A model generated the notes under the pieces. It was not told where the DNA came from. It made no database searches and saw only the letters and a list, made by a program, of their open reading frames with translations. A stretch of DNA of 22,559 bases from a virus. Location of the stretch: positions 1-22,559 of IMG/VR virus record IMGVR_UViG_3300025886_000177. One strand, 5' to 3'. Every line of letters starts with the position of its first letter. The stretch's first letter is position 1. Positions 1 to 6,646 of the stretch are shown here, piece after piece. Position numbers and translations under genes: made by a program.

Positions 1-74
1 TTCCCTCCTACGTTATAATAAAGTTTCCCGTGAGAAACCGGAGTAAATTGAACTTGCCAATAGATGTCAGACAT
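1..74 (-). CDS. Partial small protein, function unknown (N-terminus only)
   Basis: An open frame starts at the ATG on bases 74-72 and runs off the window edge without a stop. It gives 24 residues beginning MSDIYWQVQF. An AAGGAAA ribosome-binding site lies about 9 bases upstream, 20 bases after the stop of the preceding gene, so it looks like the third gene of the small operon read from the promoter at 625-653. Too little is visible to assign a family. The ribosome-binding site and spacing are the only support. Confidence 0.55.
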   Translation of the reverse strand, partial: MSDIYWQVQFTPVSHGKLYYNVGG

Positions 75-93
75 ACTTGTCGTTTCCTTCTCT

Positions 94-414
94 TTAATTA
101 AAATATTTATTTTCAAGTCGAGCAGCAGTCTCTTCGCCATGAATCTCGACCCAATACGCAACCGTATGAGGGCGATTATAATCATTAACGATCTTGGAAA
201 TATTCTTTCCAAGAGCTTCATGGCCCGCAGTCGAGAGCATCGCAGGATCAGTTTCCATCACATAGCCAGCTTCAATCTCATTCCCGCCGCCAAGATCCTC
301 GACCCACGCGCGAATGGCATTCACGGTATTCGGAATGATATTGAAAAACTCGTCATCATGATCATACCAAATGCCAATTTCAGTTTCAGATACAGGCTTC
401 ACACATACACACAT
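94..414 (-). CDS. Small protein of unknown function
   Basis: This encodes 106 residues, starting MCVCVKPVSE, mildly acidic, with no membrane segment, cysteine cluster or motif that I recognise. The start follows the stop of the upstream small gene by 5 bases. Its ribosome-binding site (GGAGG, about 12 bases upstream) lies inside the last codons of that gene, which suggests translational coupling. A longer plus-strand frame over the same DNA has no ribosome-binding site and is taken to be a shadow. It is probably the second gene of an early operon from the promoter at 625-653. No function is assigned. Confidence 0.65.
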   Translation of the reverse strand: MCVCVKPVSETEIGIWYDHDDEFFNIIPNTVNAIRAWVEDLGGGNEIEAGYVMETDPAMLSTAGHEALGKNISKIVNDYNRPHTVAYWVEIHGEETAARLENKYFN

Positions 415-419
415 ACTTA

Positions 420-572
420 TTATATTTCCTCCATCGCAGCGACCTTCTCAGCCGCTTCCTTGCTATCAAATTGAAGAACATGCCCATCCGGGTGGACGAG
501 GAGTTCTCGCAGATCATTGTCCGCGATCACCCAAACTTTAAGAATTTCATGAAACAAGACTTCCAACGGCAT
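420..572 (-). CDS. Very small protein of unknown function
   Basis: This encodes 50 residues starting MPLEVLFHEI and ending AAMEEI. I chose the ATG at 572 over the in-frame ATG at 620 because GAGGAG lies about 6 bases upstream of 572 and nothing comparable precedes 620. The composition is mixed hydrophobic and acidic, with one possible amphipathic helix at the C-terminus. It is the first gene after the sigma70 promoter at 625-653, with a leader of about 45 bases, and overlaps the ribosome-binding site of the next gene. Small first genes of this kind are common in phage early operons. No family is recognised. Confidence 0.6.
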   Translation of the reverse strand: MPLEVLFHEILKVWVIADNDLRELLVHPDGHVLQFDSKEAAEKVAAMEEI

Positions 573-624
573 TTTTTTCTCCTCGAAAGACTGGTGCCGA
601 GATTCTCCCCGACCCAGCAAATAG

Positions 625-653
625 ATGATACAAAACTATTTCCCGTTTGTCAA
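625..653 (-). promoter_or_regulatory. Sigma70-type promoter for the leftmost small operon
   Basis: Read on the minus strand, TTGACA (653-648) is separated by exactly 17 bases from TATCAT (630-625), a 5/6 match to the -10 box. It lies about 50 bases upstream of the ATG at 572 and reads away from the repeat island. It resembles two other promoters in the window (5645-5673 and 13637-13664), all of which have TTGACAA at -35. Confidence 0.7.
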
Positions 654-951
654 CTCTGAGGCGTTCTGTAAGTGCTTGATTCTATTGGGGTTTTAGACTT
701 TCTTTTCTAGGTGCCCTCAGTTCGTTCTCAGGGAAAGAAAAACGGGGGAAATGAGGCAACTCAGAGGCAACTCAGAGGCATCTCGGGGGGTAACGGCTAC
801 GCCACGAATAAACACGGAGGATCTTGACGATATCTCAGAGGATCTTGGCGATTCCTTTGCGATTCCTTTGCGACTTCTTGGGGTCCACTTTTGGGGAAAA
901 AAAATTTCAGCGGATTATTATTTAAGTGCTGCTAGACCCTACCCGCATAGC

Positions 952-991
952 AGAGGGGGCCCTGCCCCACTAATGGCCCCGGGGCCCCTCT
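952..991. repeat. G+C-rich hairpin in the repeat island
   Basis: AGAGGGG (952-958) pairs with CCCCTCT (985-991). After a one-base bulge, CCC (960-962) can pair with GGG (982-984). The right side contains the perfect palindrome GGCCCCGGGGCC. The same architecture (outer GGGG/CCCC stem, bulged G, inner CCC/GGG) recurs at 1298-1330. Confidence 0.6.
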
Positions 992-1012
992 AAGTAAACC
1001 TAACAGTACTAG

Positions 1013-1106
1013 AGACTCAATCTAGCCCAGCGAGAAACTCAATCTACACGGGTAAGCCCCGCCTAACAGAGGCTCTCAGAGATTCTCAGTGGGCTAGATT
1101 GAGTCT
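1013..1106. repeat. 17-bp perfect inverted repeat with 60-bp spacer
   Basis: The sequence AGACTCAATCTAGCCCA at 1013-1029 is repeated in perfect inverted orientation at 1090-1106. Between the arms, ACTCAATCTA occurs again in direct orientation at 1037-1046, 22 bp from its first copy at 1015-1024. Two of the GAG-CTCA units (1069-1088) also lie in the loop. The arms could form a long-range stem in RNA or single-stranded DNA. Confidence 0.85.
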
Positions 1107-1167
1107 TGCGGTACACATAGCCACTGAGACACTCTAAGTCACTGTGTGTATACTAGACGGATATACG

Positions 1168-1239
1168 CCTAACACCTAACATGATACACACACATACACT
1201 TAGATACACTCAGAGAGACATGACACCTAACACCTAACA
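1168..1239. repeat. Tandem CCTAACA heptamers, plus orientation
   Basis: CCTAACA occurs as a perfect tandem pair at 1168-1181 and again at 1226-1239. Single copies lie at 999-1005 and 1062-1068. An array of the reverse complement lies at 1525-1560. Confidence 0.8.
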
Positions 1240-1297
1240 AATTTAAATTAATTTTGCATACGCATGGCTCTCAGAGACTCTCATATAGGGCCCGGCA

Positions 1298-1330
1298 TAT
1301 AGGGGGCCCTTATAAGGGGGGGCCCCTATA
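1298..1330. repeat. Palindromic G+C-rich hairpin
   Basis: TATAGGGG (1298-1305) pairs with CCCCTATA (1323-1330). Inside lies the perfect 12-bp palindrome CCCTTATAAGGG (1307-1318), separated from the outer stem by a single G on the left and GGGG on the right. It could extrude as a cruciform or fold as an RNA hairpin. CATATAGGG is also directly repeated just to the left. Confidence 0.7.
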
Positions 1331-1372
1331 GAGGCTTTCTGTGTGACACATTATGGTGTAGGAGAAGCCCAT

Positions 1373-1412
1373 AAAAAAGCCCCCATGCACACAGAGGTAC
1401 ACAGGGGCTTTT
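1373..1412 (-). terminator. Intrinsic terminator, possibly bidirectional
   Basis: AAAAGCCCC (1375-1383) pairs with GGGGCTTTT (1404-1412) across a 20-base loop. On the minus strand the stem is followed by a TTTTTT run (1378-1373), so it fits as the terminator of transcripts coming from the HNH gene, about 290 bases downstream of its stop. The T-run on the other strand is shorter (four), so weak plus-strand termination is possible. Confidence 0.7.
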
Positions 1413-1524
1413 CAATATAGCTATATTAAGATTCTCAGAGAAGTCTCAGAGAAGGGGGCCACAGAGAAGTTCTCAGAGAAGTTCTCAGAGGGGGTCTTGG
1501 AGAAGTCTCTGAGGGGTGCTGGGA

Positions 1525-1560
1525 TGTTAGGTGTTATGTTGTTAGTTGTTAGTTGTTATG
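1525..1560. repeat. Five degenerate TGTTAGG heptamers (inverted CCTAACA)
   Basis: TGTTAGG (1525-1531), TGTTATG (1532-1538), TGTTAGT (1540-1546), TGTTAGT (1547-1553) and TGTTATG (1554-1560) follow each other with one extra base between the second and third copies. They are the inverted form of the CCTAACA heptamers at 999-1239, so the two sets face each other across about 300 bp. Confidence 0.75.
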
Positions 1561-1698
1561 CGAAAAAAAATCTGGCGCGTTCGCTCGCAGGCTAAGATCA
1601 CTAATCCTAGAGGGTTTCAGAGGAATCTCAGAGGAATCTCAGTGGGATACAGTGGGTTCAAGTGGCACACGCGCCCAAATAGCTTTTTTATACCTTTT

Positions 1699-2901
1699 TT
1701 ATACCTTTACCGTATAGGGTTCCTCTCTGTAGTAGCAATAAGGAACCTGTCCCCAGTCCTCATCCAATTTTGAGCCCTTTCCACCTATACCATTATTCAA
1801 GATAGACTCAATCACCCTAAGATTTTTCTGGTGATGTGGACCACCCTTGCAGATCGGAATGATGTGATCTACATGATATGGCAATTTGCAGCTTTCATAA
1901 CCATTCATTTCAACATCATCACCTTGCATATAAGTTGCGTTTAGTTCATTACGACGGAGATATATTTCCTTTATGATAGCATCGTCCACAGGTTCCCATG
2001 TATCAGGAATTGGATTATTGTCGATCATGATATTTCGGAGTTTATTATTTTGCCTTAGCTGTTCACGATTTTCCTTCCTCCATATGGCTGTTAGTTCTGG
2101 ATTTTCCTTCCTCCATTTACGACTAAATTCAACAGCAGCTTCACGTTGTCCCGGTCTAGCTCGATATGCCGCTGCTCTTTTGTTTATCATATCACGGTTC
2201 TTATCCCTGTAAGCCTTGCTCTTTGATGCTACTTCTTCTTTATTCTGTTCATACCATTCCCGTTGTTTGATCCTCTGTTCTTCTTTGTTTTCGCGATGAT
2301 ATCGTCTATTGTTTGCCTTGAGTCGTTCGTTGTTTTCTGGGTTGTGGTAATATTCTCGGGAGGCTTGACGATACTGCTCAGCGTTCCTTTTATAAGTATC
2401 TCTACTCCATTTCTTGACTTTCTCTGGATTCTTTGCACGAAATTCTTTGTTGTATTGACGATAATGCTCGGCATTGTCGGCATAATGCTTTCTGCCTTTT
2501 TCACGATACTGTTCGATGTTTGCATCGCGATGAGCAGTTCTTCTGGCGCGGTGTTCTGGTGTTGTTGATCTATTTCGTTCTTGTATTCTCATCTTTTCCG
2601 CATACTCAGGATCATTCTTGCGGCGATCTCTCCTCCTTTTATTTACAGCGTCTCTATTTCGTACATAAGATTTAAGAGATGAAGCACGATTCCTTTCACG
2701 CTGTTCTGGTGTCATAATGTCATAACGTTTTTTTGACTTATTAGCAATGCAGGCTTTACATTGGGCTCTTCGACCATCCCCCTCTTTTTGTACATGATAA
2801 TCCTCTAATGGCTTTATTTCTCCACAACCTTTACACTTCTTCTTTGGCTCGTCAACTACATTTACAGGCACATCATTACCAAAGAACATTTCAAGTGACA
2901 T
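1699..2901 (-). CDS. HNH endonuclease-like protein with zinc finger and basic helical repeats
   Basis: This encodes 400 residues in three parts. Residues 23-51 hold a CxxC...CxxC zinc-binding motif (C23, C26, C48, C51). Residues about 60-290 are a very basic, charged region of repeated segments with the pattern Y-x(2-4)-N-x-E-x(2)-R, probably a long helical DNA-binding linker. Residues 342-364 are an HNH motif with D345-H346, a GG turn and N360. Proteins built this way occur in many large phages as free-standing, presumably mobile, nucleases. The start at 2901 has AGGAG 10 bases upstream, which begins just beyond the stop of the preceding gene. It is probably co-transcribed with the GIY-YIG-like gene and ends at the repeat island. 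Nuclease activity is inferred from motifs; a host-takeover or packaging role is the alternative. Confidence 0.8.
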   Translation of the reverse strand: MSLEMFFGNDVPVNVVDEPKKKCKGCGEIKPLEDYHVQKEGDGRRAQCKACIANKSKKRYDIMTPEQRERNRASSLKSYVRNRDAVNKRRRDRRKNDPEYAEKMRIQERNRSTTPEHRARRTAHRDANIEQYREKGRKHYADNAEHYRQYNKEFRAKNPEKVKKWSRDTYKRNAEQYRQASREYYHNPENNERLKANNRRYHRENKEEQRIKQREWYEQNKEEVASKSKAYRDKNRDMINKRAAAYRARPGQREAAVEFSRKWRKENPELTAIWRKENREQLRQNNKLRNIMIDNNPIPDTWEPVDDAIIKEIYLRRNELNATYMQGDDVEMNGYESCKLPYHVDHIIPICKGGPHHQKNLRVIESILNNGIGGKGSKLDEDWGQVPYCYYREEPYTVKV

Positions 2902-2913
2902 AACAAATTTCTC

Positions 2914-3642
2914 CTATCTGACCCATTGTCTAGTGTTCTTCTCAGCCAAGTTTCCATATGGGGTTTTGCCATAGTGCAGCATTGCTCCATTGATGCATAC
3001 CTGCTCCATCGTAAGTACAGATGATTTTTGAAAGTCGGGGTTCTTTGGATTGACACATATGATTGAAATATACCACTCGTGAATAGGCATTATCACATCA
3101 TCCATCCAAAGAGGTCTGTCCTTTGCCCTGTTCTGTTGATTGTTCTGGTAGGCACGATAGTACCCAACACGACTCCTTAATGACTTTCGACTACACTTCC
3201 CCATACCTGTACTTCCGATTTTGCCATACTGGATGTACTGGAAAATGTCATTGATGGTTGAAATTTCATATGAGCCATCAGAGGGAAATAGTGCATAGAC
3301 ATAGGCACCCTGTCTATTGTTGTACTTCACGAAATCGTTCAGGTTATCGCCAAGCAACTTCCATGTACCCACCAGTTCTGAACATTTCAACACCTCATGA
3401 ATTCCGTCAAGGATCTTTTCATTGTTGTTCAATTTGGTGTGGTATAGTCGAAATGCTTCTTTTCGCGCATACTCTTCACTAGGGCATTCTTTTAGTGTTT
3501 GGTATGTTCTAGGTTTTCCCTTCATCTTCATTGACGTGTACCATATGTGTTTTGATTCGGTACTCTCCCTCTGAAACATGATCAATGGGGCACCAGACCC
3601 CTTTCCGAGTAGATACCTTTTGCTTCCCTTTTTCACATCCAT
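2914..3642 (-). CDS. GIY-YIG-like protein, putative nuclease
   Basis: This encodes 242 residues. Residues 113-118 (AYVYAL), 139-145 (YGKIGST), the arginines at 156 and 158 in the following helix, and E213 (TMEQ) are laid out like the two strands, arginine and catalytic glutamate of GIY-YIG/T5orf172 nuclease folds. The first tyrosine pair is only loosely conserved, so this is a divergent match. The N-terminal 70 residues are basic and may bind DNA. The gene precedes the HNH gene with only 12 bases between its stop and the next ATG. Both genes share the initiation sequence AAATTTGTTATG after a GGAG box. A mobile or homing role is inference. Confidence 0.6.
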   Translation of the reverse strand: MDVKKGSKRYLLGKGSGAPLIMFQRESTESKHIWYTSMKMKGKPRTYQTLKECPSEEYARKEAFRLYHTKLNNNEKILDGIHEVLKCSELVGTWKLLGDNLNDFVKYNNRQGAYVYALFPSDGSYEISTINDIFQYIQYGKIGSTGMGKCSRKSLRSRVGYYRAYQNNQQNRAKDRPLWMDDVIMPIHEWYISIICVNPKNPDFQKSSVLTMEQVCINGAMLHYGKTPYGNLAEKNTRQWVR

Positions 3643-3684
3643 AACAAATTTCCTCCCTATTGATCAATATATAGGCAGAAGGAT

Positions 3685-4002
3685 CTATGCCTGTTTCATG
3701 CAGACTGCCGCAGTGAACATCAATGTGACCGATGCAATAACCCACCTAACATCCAATCCCTCATTCAGCACATATTGAGAATTGATAACACGAATCACCG
3801 ATACCGTGAGTGTCCAACCTAACCATGCCATCATGACAGATGACCCTCTACTGAACACTTGATATATGCAGAATTGACCTAACATAATAAATGGCATTCC
3901 TTCCCACATTGCATCAAGGAATGTTTCATTTGCCCTTGCAAGCGTTTCTACTCTGGTGATACAGAGTGCCCCTACAAGGATTGCTACTATTGTATACAAC
4001 AT
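3685..4002 (-). CDS. Small integral membrane protein, four predicted helices
   Basis: This encodes 105 residues with hydrophobic stretches at about 1-18, 33-48, 56-74 and 84-103, joined by short polar loops, so it is very probably an inner-membrane protein. The start at 4002 follows the stop of the upstream 77-residue gene by 6 bases. The AAAGGT ribosome-binding site overlaps the end of that gene. Size and topology would allow a holin, but no lysis enzyme is adjacent and no holin family is recognised, so membrane protein of unknown function is the safe call. Confidence 0.65.
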   Translation of the reverse strand: MLYTIVAILVGALCITRVETLARANETFLDAMWEGMPFIMLGQFCIYQVFSRGSSVMMAWLGWTLTVSVIRVINSQYVLNEGLDVRWVIASVTLMFTAAVCMKQA

Positions 4003-4008
4003 CTTATT

Positions 4009-4242
4009 TTAACCTTTTGGTTCTTTGATGAATATACGAGTTTGCTTCAGGTCTTTCCAATTGAGGTTTCTCATTTGCTTCTCTACTGACCAATCGTATA
4101 TCTCTTGTACTTTGATATGCTCTTCAGGGGGAATGGATTCGTGACTCTGAACAACCATTCCTGCTTCGTTTCTTTCACCCCAAGGGATTCTTGTTGTTCT
4201 GTTAATGTCCAAGTACATCGCTTCGATTATACCCTTCAACAT
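4009..4242 (-). CDS. Small soluble protein of unknown function
   Basis: This encodes 77 residues starting MLKGIIEAMY, with charged and aromatic residues in the second half (YDWSVEKQMRNLNWKDL) and no recognised domain. AAAGGAAA lies 10 bases before the ATG. The gene begins about 30 bases after a strong terminator hairpin. It therefore needs either read-through or the weak late-promoter-like box at 4325-4332. It is coupled to the membrane-protein gene that follows. Confidence 0.6.
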   Translation of the reverse strand: MLKGIIEAMYLDINRTTRIPWGERNEAGMVVQSHESIPPEEHIKVQEIYDWSVEKQMRNLNWKDLKQTRIFIKEPKG

Positions 4243-4272
4243 GAAACTGTTTCCTTTCGATCACACACACAA

Positions 4273-4309
4273 AACCCCCTGCTCCGGTTTGTGGAATGAA
4301 CAGGGGGTT
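4273..4309 (-). terminator. Intrinsic terminator after the ParB/DGQHR-like gene
   Basis: AACCCCCTG (4273-4281) and CAGGGGGTT (4301-4309) form a 9-bp stem around a 19-base loop. On the minus strand it is followed by TTTT. CACACA and TGTGTG flank it and can lengthen the stem. It lies about 30 bases beyond the stop at 4337. Confidence 0.8.
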
Positions 4310-4324
4310 CTGTGTGGTCGCCTT

Positions 4325-4332
4325 TATTTGTA
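4325..4332 (-). promoter_or_regulatory. Late-promoter-like box (weak)
   Basis: The minus strand reads TACAAATA, 7 of 8 matching TATAAATA, just after the stop at 4337. A transcript starting about 7 bases on would contain the terminator hairpin 4273-4309 in its leader, which makes the call doubtful. Confidence 0.25.
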
Positions 4333-4336
4333 TTGA

Positions 4337-5560
4337 CTACGAGTCTTCATTCTCTTCATTCTCATCTTCATCATCATCAGGTAAAAACCCACTCACAACA
4401 AGATTGCTAACCATCTTTTGATTGACAGGATTGGAGAAGAAATCTAGTTGGTCATCAGCCGTTACCTTTGCAACCCACTTGTCGATCATCTTTTCCGTAT
4501 CTACCACAGGAGCAGCACGATTATACAGACCAGAATTGGCAATCTTCAGAATGTCACACAGGGCTGCATTGTATGCAGGCCCTGCTCCATTGGAACTTGA
4601 GCGATCCCTAATGGTAGGCTGAAAAATGCTATCGCTGTCCATTGAGTTGTCATAGACACTGGCATCACGAAGCAAACGATTACCCGCAAAGTTCATGTGA
4701 ACTTCATTGTTTTGATCGTCATCCTTGAGAAACTTCATTGGTATAAGTTGGTTCGTAATCAACTGCGCCACATGACGATTCATGCTCTTGGTATAGGATT
4801 TCACATTATCATGATCCTCAGCCCCGTCTGCCCAGAAAAACCCAAGAAGAGCAGCCCCCAAAGGATTATCTCTCATCACCTTTTCGGTCTTATGTACCTC
4901 GGCGTATCGAATAAAATGATCCAATACTCGCATCGACATAGCAAACTGATCCATTTGCTTTCGACGCATTGTGATCTTGACCTTGGATGTGGTCTGACTA
5001 ACACCATCCGACTTAGCCTTCTTCACCGAAAGAATGCGATGAGGGAACAGTTTTGTGGCAGCGTACTCCATGAGCATGGAAATTTCGCCACCACGAAACT
5101 TGGAGGATTTCCATTGCCACGGCATTCCCTTGTCATCCTTGAGTGACTTGTAAATACCCTTGTAAATATCCTTGGTTGTCTCGCTGGCATCGACTGAATT
5201 CATTCGATAGTACATGGACTCCAATTCCTTGAGAGTCTTTGCCCTATATTGAATGACATACAATTGCTCGATGTCTGAGATGTTAACAGGCGTATTTGAG
5301 TTCATCCACACTTCAATCCGAGAGTTTCCATCCAACCTGAAACTGCTTCCAGCCGGATACTTTGTGCCGTCAATCCATTCATCATCTTCAGTCAGAATTC
5401 CTTCCATGACAATCAGATGATCTGGATAAAGGTGGTTGAACACGGATTTGATGTTAGGTGTTTTTGCACGACTTTGAGAGTCGCGATTTGTCAGCCACTC
5501 GGCTAGTTCAAAGAACCTTAGAGGGTTCTTGTCAATCATAAAGGTAATTTCATCATTCAT
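4337..5560 (-). CDS. Possible ParB/DGQHR-like domain protein, function unknown
   Basis: The CDS encodes 407 residues if it starts at 5560 (MNDEITFMID). An upstream in-frame ATG at 5656 lies inside a perfect promoter spacer and so cannot be used from that promoter. The 5560 start has AAAGG 10 bases upstream. Residues 77-81 read DGNSR, followed by a run that resembles the ParB/Srx and DGQHR folds, where this motif binds a nucleotide or DNA end. The C-terminus is strongly acidic (the last 15 residues are mostly D and E). The gene stands alone, with its own promoter and terminator, directly after the Mom-like operon. The family call rests on one motif and is weak; the coding call is strong. Confidence 0.7.
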   Translation of the reverse strand: MNDEITFMIDKNPLRFFELAEWLTNRDSQSRAKTPNIKSVFNHLYPDHLIVMEGILTEDDEWIDGTKYPAGSSFRLDGNSRIEVWMNSNTPVNISDIEQLYVIQYRAKTLKELESMYYRMNSVDASETTKDIYKGIYKSLKDDKGMPWQWKSSKFRGGEISMLMEYAATKLFPHRILSVKKAKSDGVSQTTSKVKITMRRKQMDQFAMSMRVLDHFIRYAEVHKTEKVMRDNPLGAALLGFFWADGAEDHDNVKSYTKSMNRHVAQLITNQLIPMKFLKDDDQNNEVHMNFAGNRLLRDASVYDNSMDSDSIFQPTIRDRSSSNGAGPAYNAALCDILKIANSGLYNRAAPVVDTEKMIDKWVAKVTADDQLDFFSNPVNQKMVSNLVVSGFLPDDDEDENEENEDS

Positions 5561-5644
5561 ATTATATTGTCCTTTGTTTGCCCTGTATTCCACGTTTTGC
5601 ACTATGCAAAGATTTGGCTTATACTGGGTCAACGAATTAGAGAT

Positions 5645-5673
5645 AGTATACCCCATCGTATACTATTTGTCAA
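5645..5673 (-). promoter_or_regulatory. Near-consensus sigma70 promoter
   Basis: The minus strand reads TTGACA (5673-5668), a 17-base spacer, then TATACT (5650-5645). It lies 11 bases after the stop of the Mom-like gene and about 85 bases upstream of the start at 5560, and it settles that start because the longer frame would begin inside the spacer. Confidence 0.8.
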
Positions 5674-5683
5674 GGCCCAATCG

Positions 5684-6646
5684 TCATTCTCCTCTATTTT
5701 GAGGATATTCAATAGGCAGTGACGGATTATATTCAAATAGCAATTTTCGTAACCTTTTAGTCTCCTTCTTCCCTCTACCCAAAACATAAACATACTTGTG
5801 CTTGGGTGCTGCAAGGCGTTTCTTGCATGATGCCTTCTTATCCTTTGCAGCTTGTTTTAGTTGTACAGCAACCTCGTCTGGAATGTTCTTCCAATTGACC
5901 TTGCCATTCTTTCGCCACTCTGGCAAAAACTCGATGCCCAGATCCTTGGCATGACGAACATACTCACTACGTTCAGTGAATGCCTTGTCACCCTTCCAAC
6001 CCTTGCCCTCCACGAAATACTGGTGCTTGGTTCCACTCGATTGACCGAGGTACTCAAATGAACAGGCTTGATAGATCGTCCCTAGTTCTTTGGCATCAGG
6101 ATCAGAGTAGGCAGTGAAATAGCGGAACTCTGTGTTCTTTGCCATCCACTTGATTGCCTGCATGATGATGTTCGATCCAAGGTTCTTTGGACCAAATGAA
6201 ATGCAGGCACCACGCGAAATCAGTTTCTCTTTGTGCTTCATGTCTGCACCTAACAGATTAGAAAATGCATTGGGTGTTGCCATGATGATGACACCTGATA
6301 GGATTCTTGGTTTCCCCGGTACATTCAGATACCATGCGAATCTATGCGTCAACCATATGGGCATCTTACCTAACCACTCATGACGCTCAATGAATTGTAC
6401 CAGTTGACGACACTTGGCTTTGTCCTCCTTGGGGATATACTCGAATTCAAAATCAGACGTGCGAAGACGAGATACTTCCTCTTCTGTTAGGTCGGCATCA
6501 ATGAGATCCTGCTTGCGATTGACATCTCTAATGTGACCTTGCCAGCACTTGTCACCCTTGTATTTCTCAAATCGCTCATGTGGTGGGATATAACCAACAT
6601 GGGTGTCATCCTCCATGAACTTCACTAAACTCATATCCTTAATCAT
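5684..6646 (-). CDS. Mom-like GNAT-fold DNA modification protein (putative)
   Basis: This encodes 320 residues. I chose the ATG at 6646 because AGGA lies 9 bases upstream and it overlaps the preceding stop by 8 bases (ATGATTAA); an ATG at 6688 would overlap that gene by 50 bases without a good site. Residues 180-183 (YSDP) and 189-197 (GTIYQACSF) match the C-terminal signature of the phage Mu Mom family, in which the corresponding segment reads GTIYRASGF after a D-rich strand. Mom converts adenine in DNA to a carbamoylmethyl-type derivative that blocks restriction. The C-terminal 90 residues are basic (KKxxxxKKR clusters), suiting DNA binding. Adenine modification here is inferred from the motif and position; another acyltransferase activity is possible. 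Confidence 0.6.
   Translation of the reverse strand: MIKDMSLVKFMEDDTHVGYIPPHERFEKYKGDKCWQGHIRDVNRKQDLIDADLTEEEVSRLRTSDFEFEYIPKEDKAKCRQLVQFIERHEWLGKMPIWLTHRFAWYLNVPGKPRILSGVIIMATPNAFSNLLGADMKHKEKLISRGACISFGPKNLGSNIIMQAIKWMAKNTEFRYFTAYSDPDAKELGTIYQACSFEYLGQSSGTKHQYFVEGKGWKGDKAFTERSEYVRHAKDLGIEFLPEWRKNGKVNWKNIPDEVAVQLKQAAKDKKASCKKRLAAPKHKYVYVLGRGKKETKRLRKLLFEYNPSLPIEYPQNRGE

Larger units (their letters stand above)
753..1641. repeat. Repeat island: scattered GAG-N4/5-CTCA dyads with about 11-bp spacing
   Basis: Bases 573-1698 hold no convincing gene. Within them a short degenerate unit, GAG-N(4-6)-CTCA, recurs head to tail. Examples are GAGGCAACTCA at 753-763 and 764-774 with a degenerate third copy at 775-785; 10-bp forms at 1069-1078, 1079-1088 and 1274-1283; GAGAAGTCTCA at 1438-1448; GAGAAGTTCTCA at 1464-1475 and 1476-1487; and GAGGAATCTCA at 1620-1630 and 1631-1641. 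Each unit is a small dyad (GAG/CTC), and adjacent units are 10-12 bp apart, about one helical turn. Other direct repeats lie between: GCGATTCCTTT twice at 848-869, and GAGGATCTTGRCGAT at 817 and 838. This could be a protein-binding array, an origin or a structured RNA; none can be decided here. Confidence 0.75.

Noticed and set aside
94-474. Plus-strand frame of 136 codons starting at base 64
   Set aside because: It lacks a ribosome-binding site and overlaps two minus-strand genes that have good sites and tight operon spacing.
751-993. Plus-strand open frame of 80 codons in the island
   Set aside because: It consists of translated repeats, has no spaced ribosome-binding site, opposes all other genes and resembles nothing known.
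753-1641. CRISPR array
   Set aside because: Units are 10-12 bp with no unique spacers of even length and no long conserved repeat.
1640-1675. tRNA-like GGTTCAAGT segment
   Set aside because: The flanking bases do not form a T-arm stem and no acceptor or anticodon arm can be drawn.
1546-1773. Plus-strand open frame of 75 codons
   Set aside because: It begins in the heptamer repeats, runs antisense into the HNH gene end and has no ribosome-binding site or family resemblance.
5561-5656. Longer N-terminus for the ParB/DGQHR-like gene from the ATG at 5656
   Set aside because: That ATG lies in the spacer of a near-consensus promoter and has no ribosome-binding site; the ATG at 5560 has one.
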